A stretch of 64,000 nt of DNA, from the NCBI GenBank assembly GCA_037178675.1, contig JAYMGJ010000578.1, forward strand, positions 62,001 to 126,000. The letters are read 5' to 3'. Each line of letters starts with the position of its first letter. The first letter of the stretch is position 1. The notes below the pieces were generated by a model. That model did no database searches. It saw only the letters and a list, made by a program, of their open reading frames with translations, and was not told the DNA's origin. This document shows positions 32,471 through 42,889 of the stretch, one piece after another. The stretch comes from Scleroderma bovista (lineage: Eukaryota > Basidiomycota > Agaricomycetes > Boletales > Sclerodermataceae). The translations under genes were made by a program, and so were the position numbers.

Positions 32471-34105
32471 TCAGTTCGCCGCAGGCTTGACGTCGTCACA
32501 TGGAGTGCCTTGACGAGCCGTCGGTAACGCTACTGCCCGCCCAGCACTCCGGCTCCATTGCACATACTTCACCTGCTCGAGAACACCGTGATACACCGCA
32601 TCGCTGAATCCGACACACTGCAGACCGATACACGCGACTCGCAAAGCACCCACCGCGTACAACTGGCTCGTTTCGTAGTGGTTCTGAGGTGAAACATTCT
32701 TGCGAGCTGCGAGCGTCTCCTTGACTAACGCTTGCGTTGTCTGTGTAAACGAAAAACGTGAAAGTGATTCCTGTTTAGATTCAAAAGCAAGAAAAAGGTT
32801 TTGTTTTCTTATACCTCCGTCGACAGCGACGCCCATTCCTGAGTCGTCAGGTCGTCCATCCGGAAAGCTCTGTAAATGCCCGCATAGTACCACTTCCCGT
32901 CCCTGTTATAAAAGCATTCTGAAAATAGTACGTATCAAAGAGGCATGATGGGCCATGCAGTGACGCATACCAGTTGGTTCTTTCATGTGGCCGATCACGT
33001 CGACGGCGACCCATCTGTGGGCGGTTATCACACGGGGATTCGTACTACATTTAAAGACGGGTGTGAGCAAGTATCCATGCTCTTCCCGCTCTGGACACCA
33101 GTATGTCGTAGGCTGTGCAAAAACGCGGTAGTTCTTAAGTCTGATGAATTACAGGACTGGTAAGAGTTTCGTCAAAAAGTCGTTCAACGGAAACACTTAC
33201 GCGTCTTTGAGCGACTTGTGTGCAGGGGAGGGTTAGCAGAGTGAGCGCGCTAATGGAGGAACGTACGCCTGTGGTGTTCCGGAGAAAATCATGCAGGGTA
33301 CACGACGCAGGGAGCACGATGGGCTCAAGGGAATCTTCAGGGATATCCGACGGGAGAGGGAGCGCAGCGAGTGTAGCTTGTCGCGCAGCAATCGTCTTAT
33401 TGGCCGGTTCCACTAGCGAAAGGGCCGCAAAGGACAACTACGTGTCGCATATATGCAGAGGCAATCGGAATCAGTTGGACGCATATATGCACGTACCTGC
33501 CAGTCTGGATCTGTCACCGTTGGAGTGGATGGTCGACTGAGTCTGATAGGGGTGCCCGGTGAAGGCGGTAGGAGATACGCAGATGCACCTGGAGAGGACA
33601 AATCCGCGCTTTCCTAGCAATATGAGAATGGCTTCAGTAAAATCTCTCTCGACACATGATGGAATACAAGAGTCGTCGACGGGCACCCCCAAGAGGTTCT
33701 TCTCACATGTTTACCAGACTCAGGACACAATCTGACGTCCGCACCAGGAGACGCAAATGGGGTCAATATGCAAGGCGTGGAGGACCGCCTAAGGGTTTCG
33801 AGCTCCCGCTGGAGCCGCAATATGGTCGCTTCCTTCTGCTGAACAGACGTGCAGGCATACTTGAGACGATCGACGACGTTGTCCCGTGCTGCGAGCGCCT
33901 CTGAAACGCGCTGTTTCTCTATCTGGACCGCGATCGCGGTGTCTGCTGCTGCCGCTGGATCCTGGCGCTGCGTGCCGGCGTGTGTGGATGGTGGCCGCTA
34001 GGAGTGTGATATACATACCGTTTGTAGGTCTGCTGAGAATAAAGAGAGTGGCGACGAAGATGTGCTGCGATCGCCAGCGCTGGGTCGAATTGCAAGCAAG
34101 TCCAT
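32471..34105 (-). CDS. DUF6697-like protein with N-terminal coiled coil
   Basis: Eight exons: 34105-34019, 33967-33707, 33613-33493, 33412-33267, 33214-33201, 33140-32971, 32918-32815 and 32740-32471; all phases agree, 390 residues. A coiled coil (about residues 45-85, EALAARDNVVDRLKYA and LRLQRELETLRR) is followed by a Pro/Ser linker and a conserved fungal domain: NYRVFAQPTTYWCPEREEHG, NPRVITAHRWVAVDV, DGKWYYAGIYRAFRMDDLTT, SPQNHYETSQLYAVGALRVA. I recall this domain as DUF6697 of basidiomycetes; the number should be verified. The function is unknown. Exon 5 is only 14 bases. A decayed copy of the 3' half lies at 39.3-40.3 kb. The gene is divergent from the MCP1-like gene. Confidence 0.75.
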
Positions 34106-34251
34106 TGTGTATGGATACTATGGAACGAAAGAAACTTGAAAAGAGACTCCGAGATTGCGGTGATCCCGATTATGTAATTAGCGCAGGACGCTCCCGCCAC
34201 GCACGATCCCATACTTACATCTCACTTGATACCCTCCCGTTAACAACAACA

Positions 34252-35166
34252 ATGAACCCAGACAAGGAACCCAAGTCGGCCGTCGTAACTGCATCCTCCA
34301 TCCTCACAGTGCTCGCGCACAGCTCTGCCCCGTTCATCTCCACATTTCTTCTTGTCCATCTCTCTGCGCCCATAGCAGCCAACCTCGGTGGGTCAGGATT
34401 GGCTTCCAGCATTATGGTGAGTTCAAACCTCGAACGCTAAGCGCAGCCGAACGTCTCTGCGCTTATTTAATTAACCAACCCGACTGCGCAGCTGTTGGGC
34501 AGAGAGTACTACCAGACTACATTTGGAGAGCGTTATCTACTGCTTCTTCCCTTCGCCGTCCACGTCACGTCTAGCGTGGCAAAGCGCGTCGTCCTCACCC
34601 TCGCCTCCAGCTCTTCGCCTTCGTCTAACAGTACAACTGCTGGGCAGAAGGACGAACCTATCCCCCGACCGCCCACTCCGCGCATCCGCAGGCTCGCGAG
34701 TCTCCTCAGCGTCTCAGCATACACTGCGCTCCTTTTATTTGTCCCCATCCACATCGTTACGCATAGGCTACTGCCAGCATTACCTCTGCTGCCCGTCACG
34801 GGATCATTCGTGAACTCCGACATCAGCACCGATTCCCTTGGTCCATCTGAGCTCGACTTCGAGTTTGTCAAGACGGCACTGCATACATGGCCCTGGCGCA
34901 GCTGGGTCTTGTATGCAGGCCTCGTAGGTTGTGTCCTCGTGCATGCCGCAGAGGGTGCGTCGGTCATTCTCGCGCGGTGGGGAGGGAGAGGTATTACTCG
35001 TGGACGTTTGGACCTCAAAGGGAAGAAACGAAGTGTACTCGTGGCAGGTGCGGCTGCGTTGCCAGTCTTGTCAGGTCTCTGGGCCCTGTCGAGGGAGCCG
35101 CTGTTTGCACTCTCGTCGCTTGTGGGACGGTACCGGGCGACGTTGATGGGTTCGTGGGTGTATTGA
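34252..35166 (+). CDS. MCP1-like mitochondrial membrane protein (DUF1691 family)
   Basis: Exons 34252-34416 and 34492-35166 (intron 75 bp) give 279 residues. Hydrophobic helices are visible at SILTVLAHSSAPFISTFLLV, YLLLLPFAVHVTSSVAKRVV, SVSAYTALLLFVPIHIVTH, SWVLYAGLVGCVLVHAAEG and a C-terminal stretch around VLVAGAAALPVLSGLWAL. LGREYYQTTFGERY and the conserved His residues in helices match the MCP1 transmembrane domain of fungi. In yeast, Mcp1 is an outer-mitochondrial-membrane protein that recruits Vps13 and supports lipid homeostasis. It starts 147 bp from the divergent DUF6697-like gene. No damage is seen. Confidence 0.8.
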
Positions 35167-35585
35167 CTGTGAAGAAACGACAGATGTTATCCACTTGTCG
35201 TGCGGCGAGTAAGTTACATAACAGTCGATGTGGATGGCTGCTAGCATTCTTTGGAAGGTATGACTATGATCTAGGTGTACTGACAAGGTCAACTGAGGAT
35301 TGGATCCAAATTTATGGACCTCCTGAGCGTCTTTAACATAGATGAACAACAACCTATGCTTTCATAACATCGCAAGCTTTATCTATAGTGTATATAGCAT
35401 GTGGGTGAAGTCGAGCTTTCCAAAGGGACACAGGTGAATTTGAAATGTTCAGCGCGTTTTCGCCTCTGCTCCAGTTTTTCCACCCCTTTGGCATTCCTTC
35501 AGATCTAGTTATCAGCGGCTTGAATTACTCACGCCGACACGTTTAGTACGCGTACATATAGGTTTCGATTCAGTTACTTAGTTAC
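35167..35585. other. 3' flank of the MCP1-like gene
   Basis: No gene recognised. Confidence 0.3.
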
Positions 35586-36487
35586 TAGGGGAATTCAAAG
35601 CTGGTTTTCGCGAGCGGTTTTGGAGTGGTTTTGGACGTGGTTTTGGCAATCGGTTTTGGTTTGACACCCCCAGTTTTGGATGATTTTCGCTGGATTTGGA
35701 ATAGTCGTCCGAAGGCTGAGTTTCAATTCTCACCGTGCTAGCGCAGTATGTACAACAGTGAGATTTCATTCAGTAACTACCAATGGCCTCAACCGGGAAG
35801 GGGGGAAGGGTGGAGTGGAGGGAGGTGGTAAATGGGGGGAGAGGGGGGGAGGACAGAGTGCCAACTTCCTGGTTTACCCAGGGGTTTGATATGTGATCAC
35901 GCTAGTTCCAACTAAATCAAAAGTATTATCATTTCTACTTATCATTAAATACACATTGTATGTACAAGATATATATCCATTCGTCGTCGTCGTCATCGTC
36001 GTCATGCGCATGCTGTAGTGGTCGACGCGAGAGGGTGGAGGTCGAGGGGCAGTGGAGGTCGGTGTGGCGGTGACCACGGCACTCGTCGCTGTCGTCGTGT
36101 GTGCGTGCGTGCGTGCTGTGCTGGTCAACGCAAGAGGGTGAAAGTCGAAAGGCGGAGGTCGATGCAAGAGGTTGGAGGTGGAGCGGTGATGGCCACAGCA
36201 CTCGTCATCATTGTCATCGCCGTGCGGGCATACTGTGGGTGGAGGCCGAGAGGTGGAGGTTGATGCGAGAGGGTGGAAGTGAACTCGAGCGACGGTGGTC
36301 ACTGCACTTGTTGCCATCGTCGCCATCATCGTGCGGGTGCACTGACACGGTGAATTAAAAGTCTGAGAAAACCAGAGTGAAAACCACCGCGAAAACCAGC
36401 CACTGGTTTTGGAGGCAACGAAAACGAAAACCACTGCCCAAAACCGACTCCAAAACCGCTCGCAAAAACCAGGTTTGAATCCCCCTA
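35586..36487. mobile_element. Non-autonomous TIR element with GGTTTTGG-rich ends
   Basis: The left end TAGGGGAATTCAAAG, followed by repeated GGTTTT words (GCGAGCGGTTTTGGAGTGG), returns in reverse complement at the right end (36487 inward) with small indels. The matching arm exceeds 60 bp. The 900-bp interior is mostly GTCGTC/GAGGTG low-complexity sequence and holds no transposase. A TA flanks each end, but I found no convincing longer target duplication, so the superfamily is undecided. Confidence 0.7.
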
Positions 36488-36599
36488 AATTGACACGATA
36501 GAAATTTTGTACATACGGGGCTCATAGTTTGACATCGTCTGTCCGCATGATATGTATATTGCTTGAGAAATGCGACAGAAGAAAACAATTCTATGTCTG

Positions 36600-37603
36600 G
36601 GCGGCAGTCAACTCCTCGCTGCGCTGGTCCGGAGACTTGGTGCGGCTACATCCCACAGTAATCGTTTGATCTGCTCGGGAACGAGGCCAGACGTCAAGGA
36701 TGTCCGTAAGCCCTGTTGTTTGGCAGGCAATTGTGCTTCCTGACGTAGCCACCACCTCCAAAGTTGCATTGACTACAGCCCCAGGATTCTCATCATTATT
36801 GCATCCAATGCGATGCATTCGGAACGACAATTGTACGGATCCTCACCGGGTGAGGGTATGTTCCATAGAGCAACCAGGTTGTAGCTCAGGGTCCGTCACA
36901 AAAACTACAATTGTGACATTAGGTGTAACCTCGGAGAAGAGCTTTCCAAACGACCAAGGACTGTTTTGCTGTCCAGTCCACTGTTACTAACGAAGTCCAC
37001 GCTCTGGAGAGCGCCAAGTGCTCACCTCAAAAATTTGCACAACCGCTTCAACTGATTTACAATTGTGCAAACCGACGACTCGCGTGATGGCATCCACATG
37101 TGTCCAGTTTGGGTTGTCGGCCATATAAGCCTCTATCGGTCTGACGTTTGCAACCTCGTCACTTAACTTTCGTCTGTACATGTCAGCGACATCAGGGGTG
37201 ACGTCCAGAGTGGGGTCGACCAAGATGGCAGAGATGGGTCGACGCTGAGGTAGCAAAGGGAGTAATTCAGCAAGTACGGCCCCCCCTAAGGAGTGGCCCA
37301 TAATGATGTCGTAGTGGGTGTTGACGAAATACGGCTGGATGTCCTTTGCCATGTTCCCAACAACGAAGTCTGTGCCACGTCTGAAGCCGTGACCTAATAA
37401 GTTTGGAGCCACGACGAAGTATCCTAAAGGTTGGTCAGGGCTGTTGCCAATAAGGGAAGGTTTGGAAACAAAATACCAGCTTCAACTAGTGTCTGGGCTA
37501 CACGCTCCCAGGTATGTGACGAGCAAGTTAGCCCGTGAATAAGTAAGGCTTGCTTGGAAGATGTGGGTAGCCCCCATTGTGTCGCTGAAGGTACAGTGGA
37601 CAT
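36600..37603 (-). pseudogene. Alpha/beta hydrolase, copy 3 (3' end broken)
   Basis: Exon 1 (37603-37477) and exon 2 (37423-37026) are intact with the same phases as copy 1, including LLIHGLTCSSHTW and MGHSLGG. Exon 3 starts at 36980 or 36968, but a one-base loss near 36850 brings a TGA into frame, and a further four-base insertion near 36800 scrambles the region of the catalytic histidine. The flank beyond the stop still resembles the flank of copy 1, so the whole unit was duplicated. Confidence 0.85.
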
Positions 37604-38123
37604 AGTCTGCCGTATATACTGGGAAAAGGGAAATCGTTCGAACAATGTGGGGTGCAAGGGCGGTTATATAAACGATCAAGAAGGCCAGCGGGGAGAGTAA
37701 GTGTGGAGCAATAACTCATTTCTGATGCAGTTGATGCAGGAAGATACATGTGATAGGCTTGTACATACCTTTATCCACAGGAAGATCAAACATGCAATCG
37801 TGGTGACATGACTCAAAATGGTATGTGTCTTCGTAGGTAGTTCAGGTGGCCTTGCCAGTCAGATTTCGCGATAGGGGCATAGAGAGACGGTTTGGGTTCG
37901 TTCACTACGTTGTGTTGTATTCGGCGGTCCAGGCAGCAGGGAACCCGATTGCAAACGCGCAAATGTACCGCTCTACGCCGATTCGACGTGAGTGCCAGAT
38001 TGAGTAAGTACTGTATCTATTAGTATTCTGACACGTTGGCCCGGATAGGATTTGGTGTGGCTGCATCTCACAACAATTGCTTTATCCGCCGGGGACGCCA
38101 AGGGTGTCCATAATTCCCATTTC

Positions 38124-38998
38124 TCAAGCGTCCGTGCTTCCAGACACAGCCGCCAGCTCCAAAGCTGCATTGACTACAGCTTCAGGATTCTCATATTGAA
38201 TCCAATGCGATACATTCGGAACAACGGCTGTACGGATCCTCGGGTGAGGGGGAACATGTTCCACAGAGCAAACCGGTTGTAGCTCGGGGTCCGCCACCAA
38301 AACCGTAATTGTGACATTAGGTGGAACCTCGGAGAGGAGCTTTCCGAACGACCAAGGACTGTTTTGCTATCCAGTCCACTGTTAACAACGAAGTCCACGC
38401 TCTGGAGGGTGCCATGTACTCACCGCAAAAATTTGCACAACGTCTTCAACCGATTTGCACATGTGCAAACCGATAACTCGCGTGATGGCGTCCACGCGTG
38501 TCCAGTTCGGGTTGTCGGTCATATAAGCCTCTACCGGCCTGACATTTGCAACCTCGTCACTAAACAACCTTTTGTACATGTCAACGACATCAGAAGTGAC
38601 TTCCAGAGCGGGGTCGAGTAAGATGGCAGAGATGGGTCGACCCTGAGGTAGAAAAGGAAGTAATTCAGCAAATATGGCACCCGCTAAGGAGTGGCCAATA
38701 ATAATGTCGTAGTGGGTGTTGGTGAAATAGGGGACGATATCCTTTGCCATGTTCCCAACAGCGAAGCCTGTGTCACGTCTGAAGCCGTGACTCGATAAGT
38801 TTGGAGCCACAACGAAGTATCCTAAGGATCAGTCAAGGATGTTGAAAAGAAAAGATCTGGAAGCAAAATACCAGCTTTAACTAGTGCCTGGGCTACACGC
38901 TCCCAGGTATTTGAAGAGCAAGTTAGCCCGTGAATGAGCAAGGCCCTCTTGGAGGCTGTGGGTAGCCCCCATTGTGTCGCTGAAGGTACGGAGGACAT
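38124..38998 (-). CDS. Alpha/beta hydrolase, copy 4 (intact if the distal acceptor is used)
   Basis: Exon 1 is 38998-38872 and exon 2 is 38821-38424. With the proximal acceptor, exon 3 (from 38378) would meet a TAG as its fourth codon. With the distal acceptor, which is that same TAG, exon 3 runs 38366-38124 and the protein is 255 residues with no break. The elbow is GHSLAGA (Gly to Ala after the second Gly of the family) and the C-terminus has VSHWIQYENPEAVV with the catalytic His. A TTAAC branch-like site lies just before the proximal AG, supporting the distal one. A soluble hydrolase of unknown substrate. Confidence 0.7.
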
Positions 38999-39289
38999 AG
39001 TCTGCCGTATATACTGGGAAAAGAGAAATCGTTCGAACAATGTGGGATGCGAGAGCGGTTATATACATGATCAAGGAGGCCAATGAGGGGAGGAAGCGTG
39101 GCGCAATGGCTCATTTCTGATGCACCTGATGCAGGGAAATACGTGATAGGCCGGTACATACCTTATCCACAAGAAGCTCAATTGAATGGGGCAAACCGTG
39201 CGTGGAAGAAACTATGGCCATGGTTTCGAGGTTTGGTTTTGGATAAAAGATAGTCAGCACCTACGGTCTAGTAGTATCTCAATGTGGAG

Positions 39290-40260
39290 TGGGAGCTCAG
39301 CGCTCAGGTCCCATACGGTCAGGGCGACATGATCAAAGATGAATGCTGTCTTAGTAGGTGCCCAGCTCTGCGTATTATTCATTCTATTGCTAGCGACCAG
39401 ACACGCAAGCATAGCATTAGAGGCACAGTACAGTGGAGCGGGGCATTTGTGCAACCCAGAAGGCAAACAAAACGTGCATGATGAAAATAACTTGAAGCAA
39501 TGTCGCATCGTACAAGGTCCGAGACATGTAATGCAGGTTCTCGTGTTAGTTTGCCCTGGAGCATCTTGTCGAGCTGCTGGCAACACCGCCGTTGAACAGG
39601 CCACTCCGCGCACAGGTCTCGCCTGCTCGAGAAACCGTAACACACCGGATCGCTGAACCCGACGCACTGTGGATCGATGCACGCGACCTGAAAAGTACCC
39701 ATCACGAATAACTAGTTCGTCTCGTAGTGGTTCACTGGTTCTGGGGAAAACCGTCTTGCACCCTGTAAGTCACCAAAGGAGGATTGACACTCAGAATCAT
39801 CCAGTTGTCAGTTGACAATCCTCTTTTGGTGAATTTCCACTTTTTGGACGTCGACTGGCATGTGAAGATATGATGCAGGAGGTTACACAGAGAGAAGGGA
39901 GCAGAAAGGAATGATAGATCGAGTCTGTCGGGTATGTGTGCAGACTGTAGTGTGCAGACATCGGAACGCCGAACGGAAAATGAAGCAATGACTAAGCAGC
40001 TGCGCCCGAAGGCGCACGGGCCAAGTTACTACGGGCCGGTAAGCCGCCCATAAGTGCAATACTGTATTTGAGCGACGCTTAGTAGGGCGTGTTACGATGG
40101 AGGACCGTACACCTGTGGTGGGGGGAATTGACGCAGGGTGTACAATGCGGGTCCAGCGGGCACGATGAACTCAGGGGGATTTTTAAGGATGCTTGATGGG
40201 AGCCAAGGGACACAGCGAGTGGCTTGTCATGCAGCAATCGTCTTCTCGGCTAAAAGGTGC
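39290..40260 (-). pseudogene. Decayed copy of the DUF6697-like gene (3' half)
   Basis: VACIDPQCVGFSDPVCYG at about 39690-39630 and its 3' flank (GTGCAACCCAGAAGGCAAAC) match the end of the DUF6697-like gene. About 40090-40255 matches its exon 4 region with many changes (CGTACnCCTGTGGTG). Between them a hairpin element and unrelated sequence have been inserted. No intact frame remains. Confidence 0.7.
39770..39832. repeat. Hairpin (MITE-like), 17-bp arms
   Basis: TCACCAAAGGAGGATTG at 39770-39786 is the reverse complement of 39816-39832 with one mismatch, around a 29-base centre. It sits inside the decayed DUF6697-like copy. Confidence 0.75.
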
Positions 40261-40859
40261 ATCTAGCTAGTCAATGTGCAAAAGTAGCCGAGCTATATAT
40301 AGCAATATGCATGCATGGAGGTGCATTGCACAGTTGTGTCGTGTCCGTGAAGAGGGAAGTCAGCGATGGTCCCCATAATTTCTCAGGCTTGAGTTGTGCT
40401 CTCAGGAGAGATGGTGACTGGGCGAGGATGTTGATGAATCTCTTACCGATTGCGCCCAGGTGAAGTCGGGCAACTCGTATGCGGTGATAACTGTAGTATC
40501 TCTGGGTTATTTCCTTACTATGATCCAAGAATACCCTTGGTCGACTGGGAATGATATAGTATATTGAATCACTGAGTAGACCAAGAGAAGCACAACCGCT
40601 GGCGAGGATAGACACATTTAAACACGTACTGCAAGACATAGCACATATGATAAAGATGGACAGTGGTATGTACATCTGGCGGTAACATGCAAGGATCGTC
40701 AACCGGTCATAGCGAGTGAAAACCGGAAGGCTGTCTCTTGGTCTCCCGTCGCGAGTCAACAAAGACATACTAGTACTAATAGTAACTCGGAGGCTTAAAA
40801 TTCTACTAAAGGCAGTCAGATGTGAACCTACGGGAGAAATAGAGAAATGACATACACAA

Positions 40860-41125
40860 AGAGCCGTTTCCTCAATTCTTCGGACCTTATGTCGCTCACT
40901 GCCAAGGTGTGCTTCACGTATGTGTCGCACGAAATTATGACGCCTGACTGTGTGTTGGCAGTCGAGCCATCGACATCTAATTTTCATCTTTCGCCCCATA
41001 TTTTTGATTCCATGTACCGTCTTAAAATGTTCGGGCACATTTTTGTGGTCGAGGACCAAGTAGCACGGCAGTACATCATCCGCGCCCTGCCACTGACAAC
41101 ATTTTGAGATGGGACTGGTGAAATC
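40860..41125 (-). pseudogene. C2H2-like zinc-finger fragment
   Basis: The minus frame reads CCQWQG, then PCYLVLDHKNVPEHFKTVHG, then IRCRWLDCQHTVRRHNFVRH and IREAHLG. The Cys pairs and HxxxH/HxxxxH spacings fit two C2H2-type fingers of the kind seen in many agaricomycete orphan genes (RHNFVRHIREAH is a recurring signature). No start codon, activation region or 3' partner exon is evident; the frame degenerates below 40860. It may be a fragment or one exon of a longer gene. Confidence 0.5.
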
Positions 41126-42184
41126 CTGTCATTCAAGAGAACCATGTTCTCTCAATGCCTAATGGTCAAGCATGAGGTAGGACAACGCACAGAGTTTGGG
41201 ACGTTTCCCGAGGCATTGGCCAGCGAAGACGGGCTGTGTAGATCGGCTAACGGTGATAAAGTCGAACAAAGTCAACATACCTGGTCGCTGGCCCGTTGTA
41301 GTGGAGTGTCTGCTGTATCAAAGACATATTTGTCGTACCGCTCAGCGAAACAGCAGCTTTATTCATGGACACACCCATTGTTCCATCAGGGATCTCCAGA
41401 AGGAAAGTTGTAATCACGGGAAGGTGGATGCACCCTGGTAGATAAGAGCCATGGCCCAGAGGAGGGCTACCTGCGGGCTTCTGAAAAGACGCAGGCAGTC
41501 TAGCTGGAGGTGGACATTGGGGGATTCAACGAAAAAAAGGCTATTAGTTACTAGGTATAGTACTTGTGTTCAGTGCGCACATTCCAGGGCGAATAAAAGC
41601 CTCCGGGATGAAAGTGCTTTTACAAACTCATGTGCGCTACCGAAAAAGGAAAGGGGTCAGTGCGCAAGTCGCTAAAACTACAAAAACGTGTGCAGGGAAG
41701 CAAGTAGGTGGAGTGCCCGCCAAGCCACGGTGGCCATACAATGAGGTGGATTCCGCTAAAAAGACATGGTAAAGAAGCTGTGTGTTAATGACGCAAACCG
41801 TATTGGTGATCACCGAACCCACACTGATAGGAGACCTTGAATGAACAACAACCTATAACACACTTATTGGTTTGTCCAGCTTGTCGGGAACCTGGGTGCG
41901 GTTACCTAGGTCAAATCACCACAGATAGTAGATGAAAATGACATCGGCTCACGCACTGAACAAGCTATGCCGGCGCTCATCAAAGGACCCCATCAAGCCT
42001 GTGAGTTTTATGGAGTTAAAATGAGGGCAGACGGGCCCGCTCCTCTCTCATCCTTGATCATGATGGACTCGTCGATGCAAGCTTCTGCACGAGCCCTGAG
42101 GATTGAATTGGCGTTGATATGATTTTGACTCGATACATACCATTATCTCATAGTAGTGGATTTGGTTCCTTCCATAAAGCTGTA
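41126..42184. other. Intergenic sequence without a recognisable gene
   Basis: Several short frames on the plus strand, none with a family signature or splice logic. Confidence 0.3.
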
Positions 42185-42254
42185 GTGGGGACTTCCGGCG
42201 GGGTTTAAAAATGAGAACAGGCCCCACAAGTTATGTCCGACCGGAAGTCCCCAC
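42185..42254. repeat. Miniature hairpin element, copy A (70 bp)
   Basis: GTGGGGACTTCCGGC at the left is mirrored by GACCGGAAGTCCCCAC at the right, around GGGGTTTAAAAATGAGA. Copy B at 50184-50270 shares ends and core. Confidence 0.85.
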
Positions 42255-42889
42255 AACGGCTGGGAACGAGACTACGATGTTTCGACATCCGACACGTGGA
42301 AAGGAGCTGCGGAACACCTGTGAGCCCCAGTGAAAACTGGCTATTACCTGGTGTGACGTGGTATGATGAGATATGACTTAATGAAGAAAGTTAGATGTGG
42401 TCGTACTGAGTCACACTGGGTCGTACCATGAGACTGACGTAGTATACGGGGGCACGACTCTGTATTACACTGTATTACATTTTTCCGTACAATCATACCC
42501 GCGCATATCTGGGAATATCCTGTTGCGCCGCTGTGTACATTGTGCAATATGCCTACATATGCTCCCATATGATGTGATATTATGAAGTCACACCCGGTCA
42601 TATATGGTAATATTCAGTCACTAGCATTTGCACTGCGCGGATATGCTCCAAAATGACCATATATTACATTCTAACACGTAGCGTATCTAGTGGGATGCGG
42701 GGTATGCGTACATGGGTGTATACGGCCAATAATAACACGTCCGTCCGTTGTCGTTCCAAGAATGCATGCCAAGGGGAGTGGACAGAGACAGCACTGGGTG
42801 TCAGTATACTGATCAATAAAGTAAGAAACTGTCCTGTAATTGTATCAACTTCAATGCACGAAAAGGATGCCTAAAAGAATGTGGGTGCC

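Noticed and set aside
35578..36495. Eight-base hAT-like target duplication around the GGTTTTGG element
   Set aside because: The eight bases outside the TAGGGG ends do not match on the two sides.
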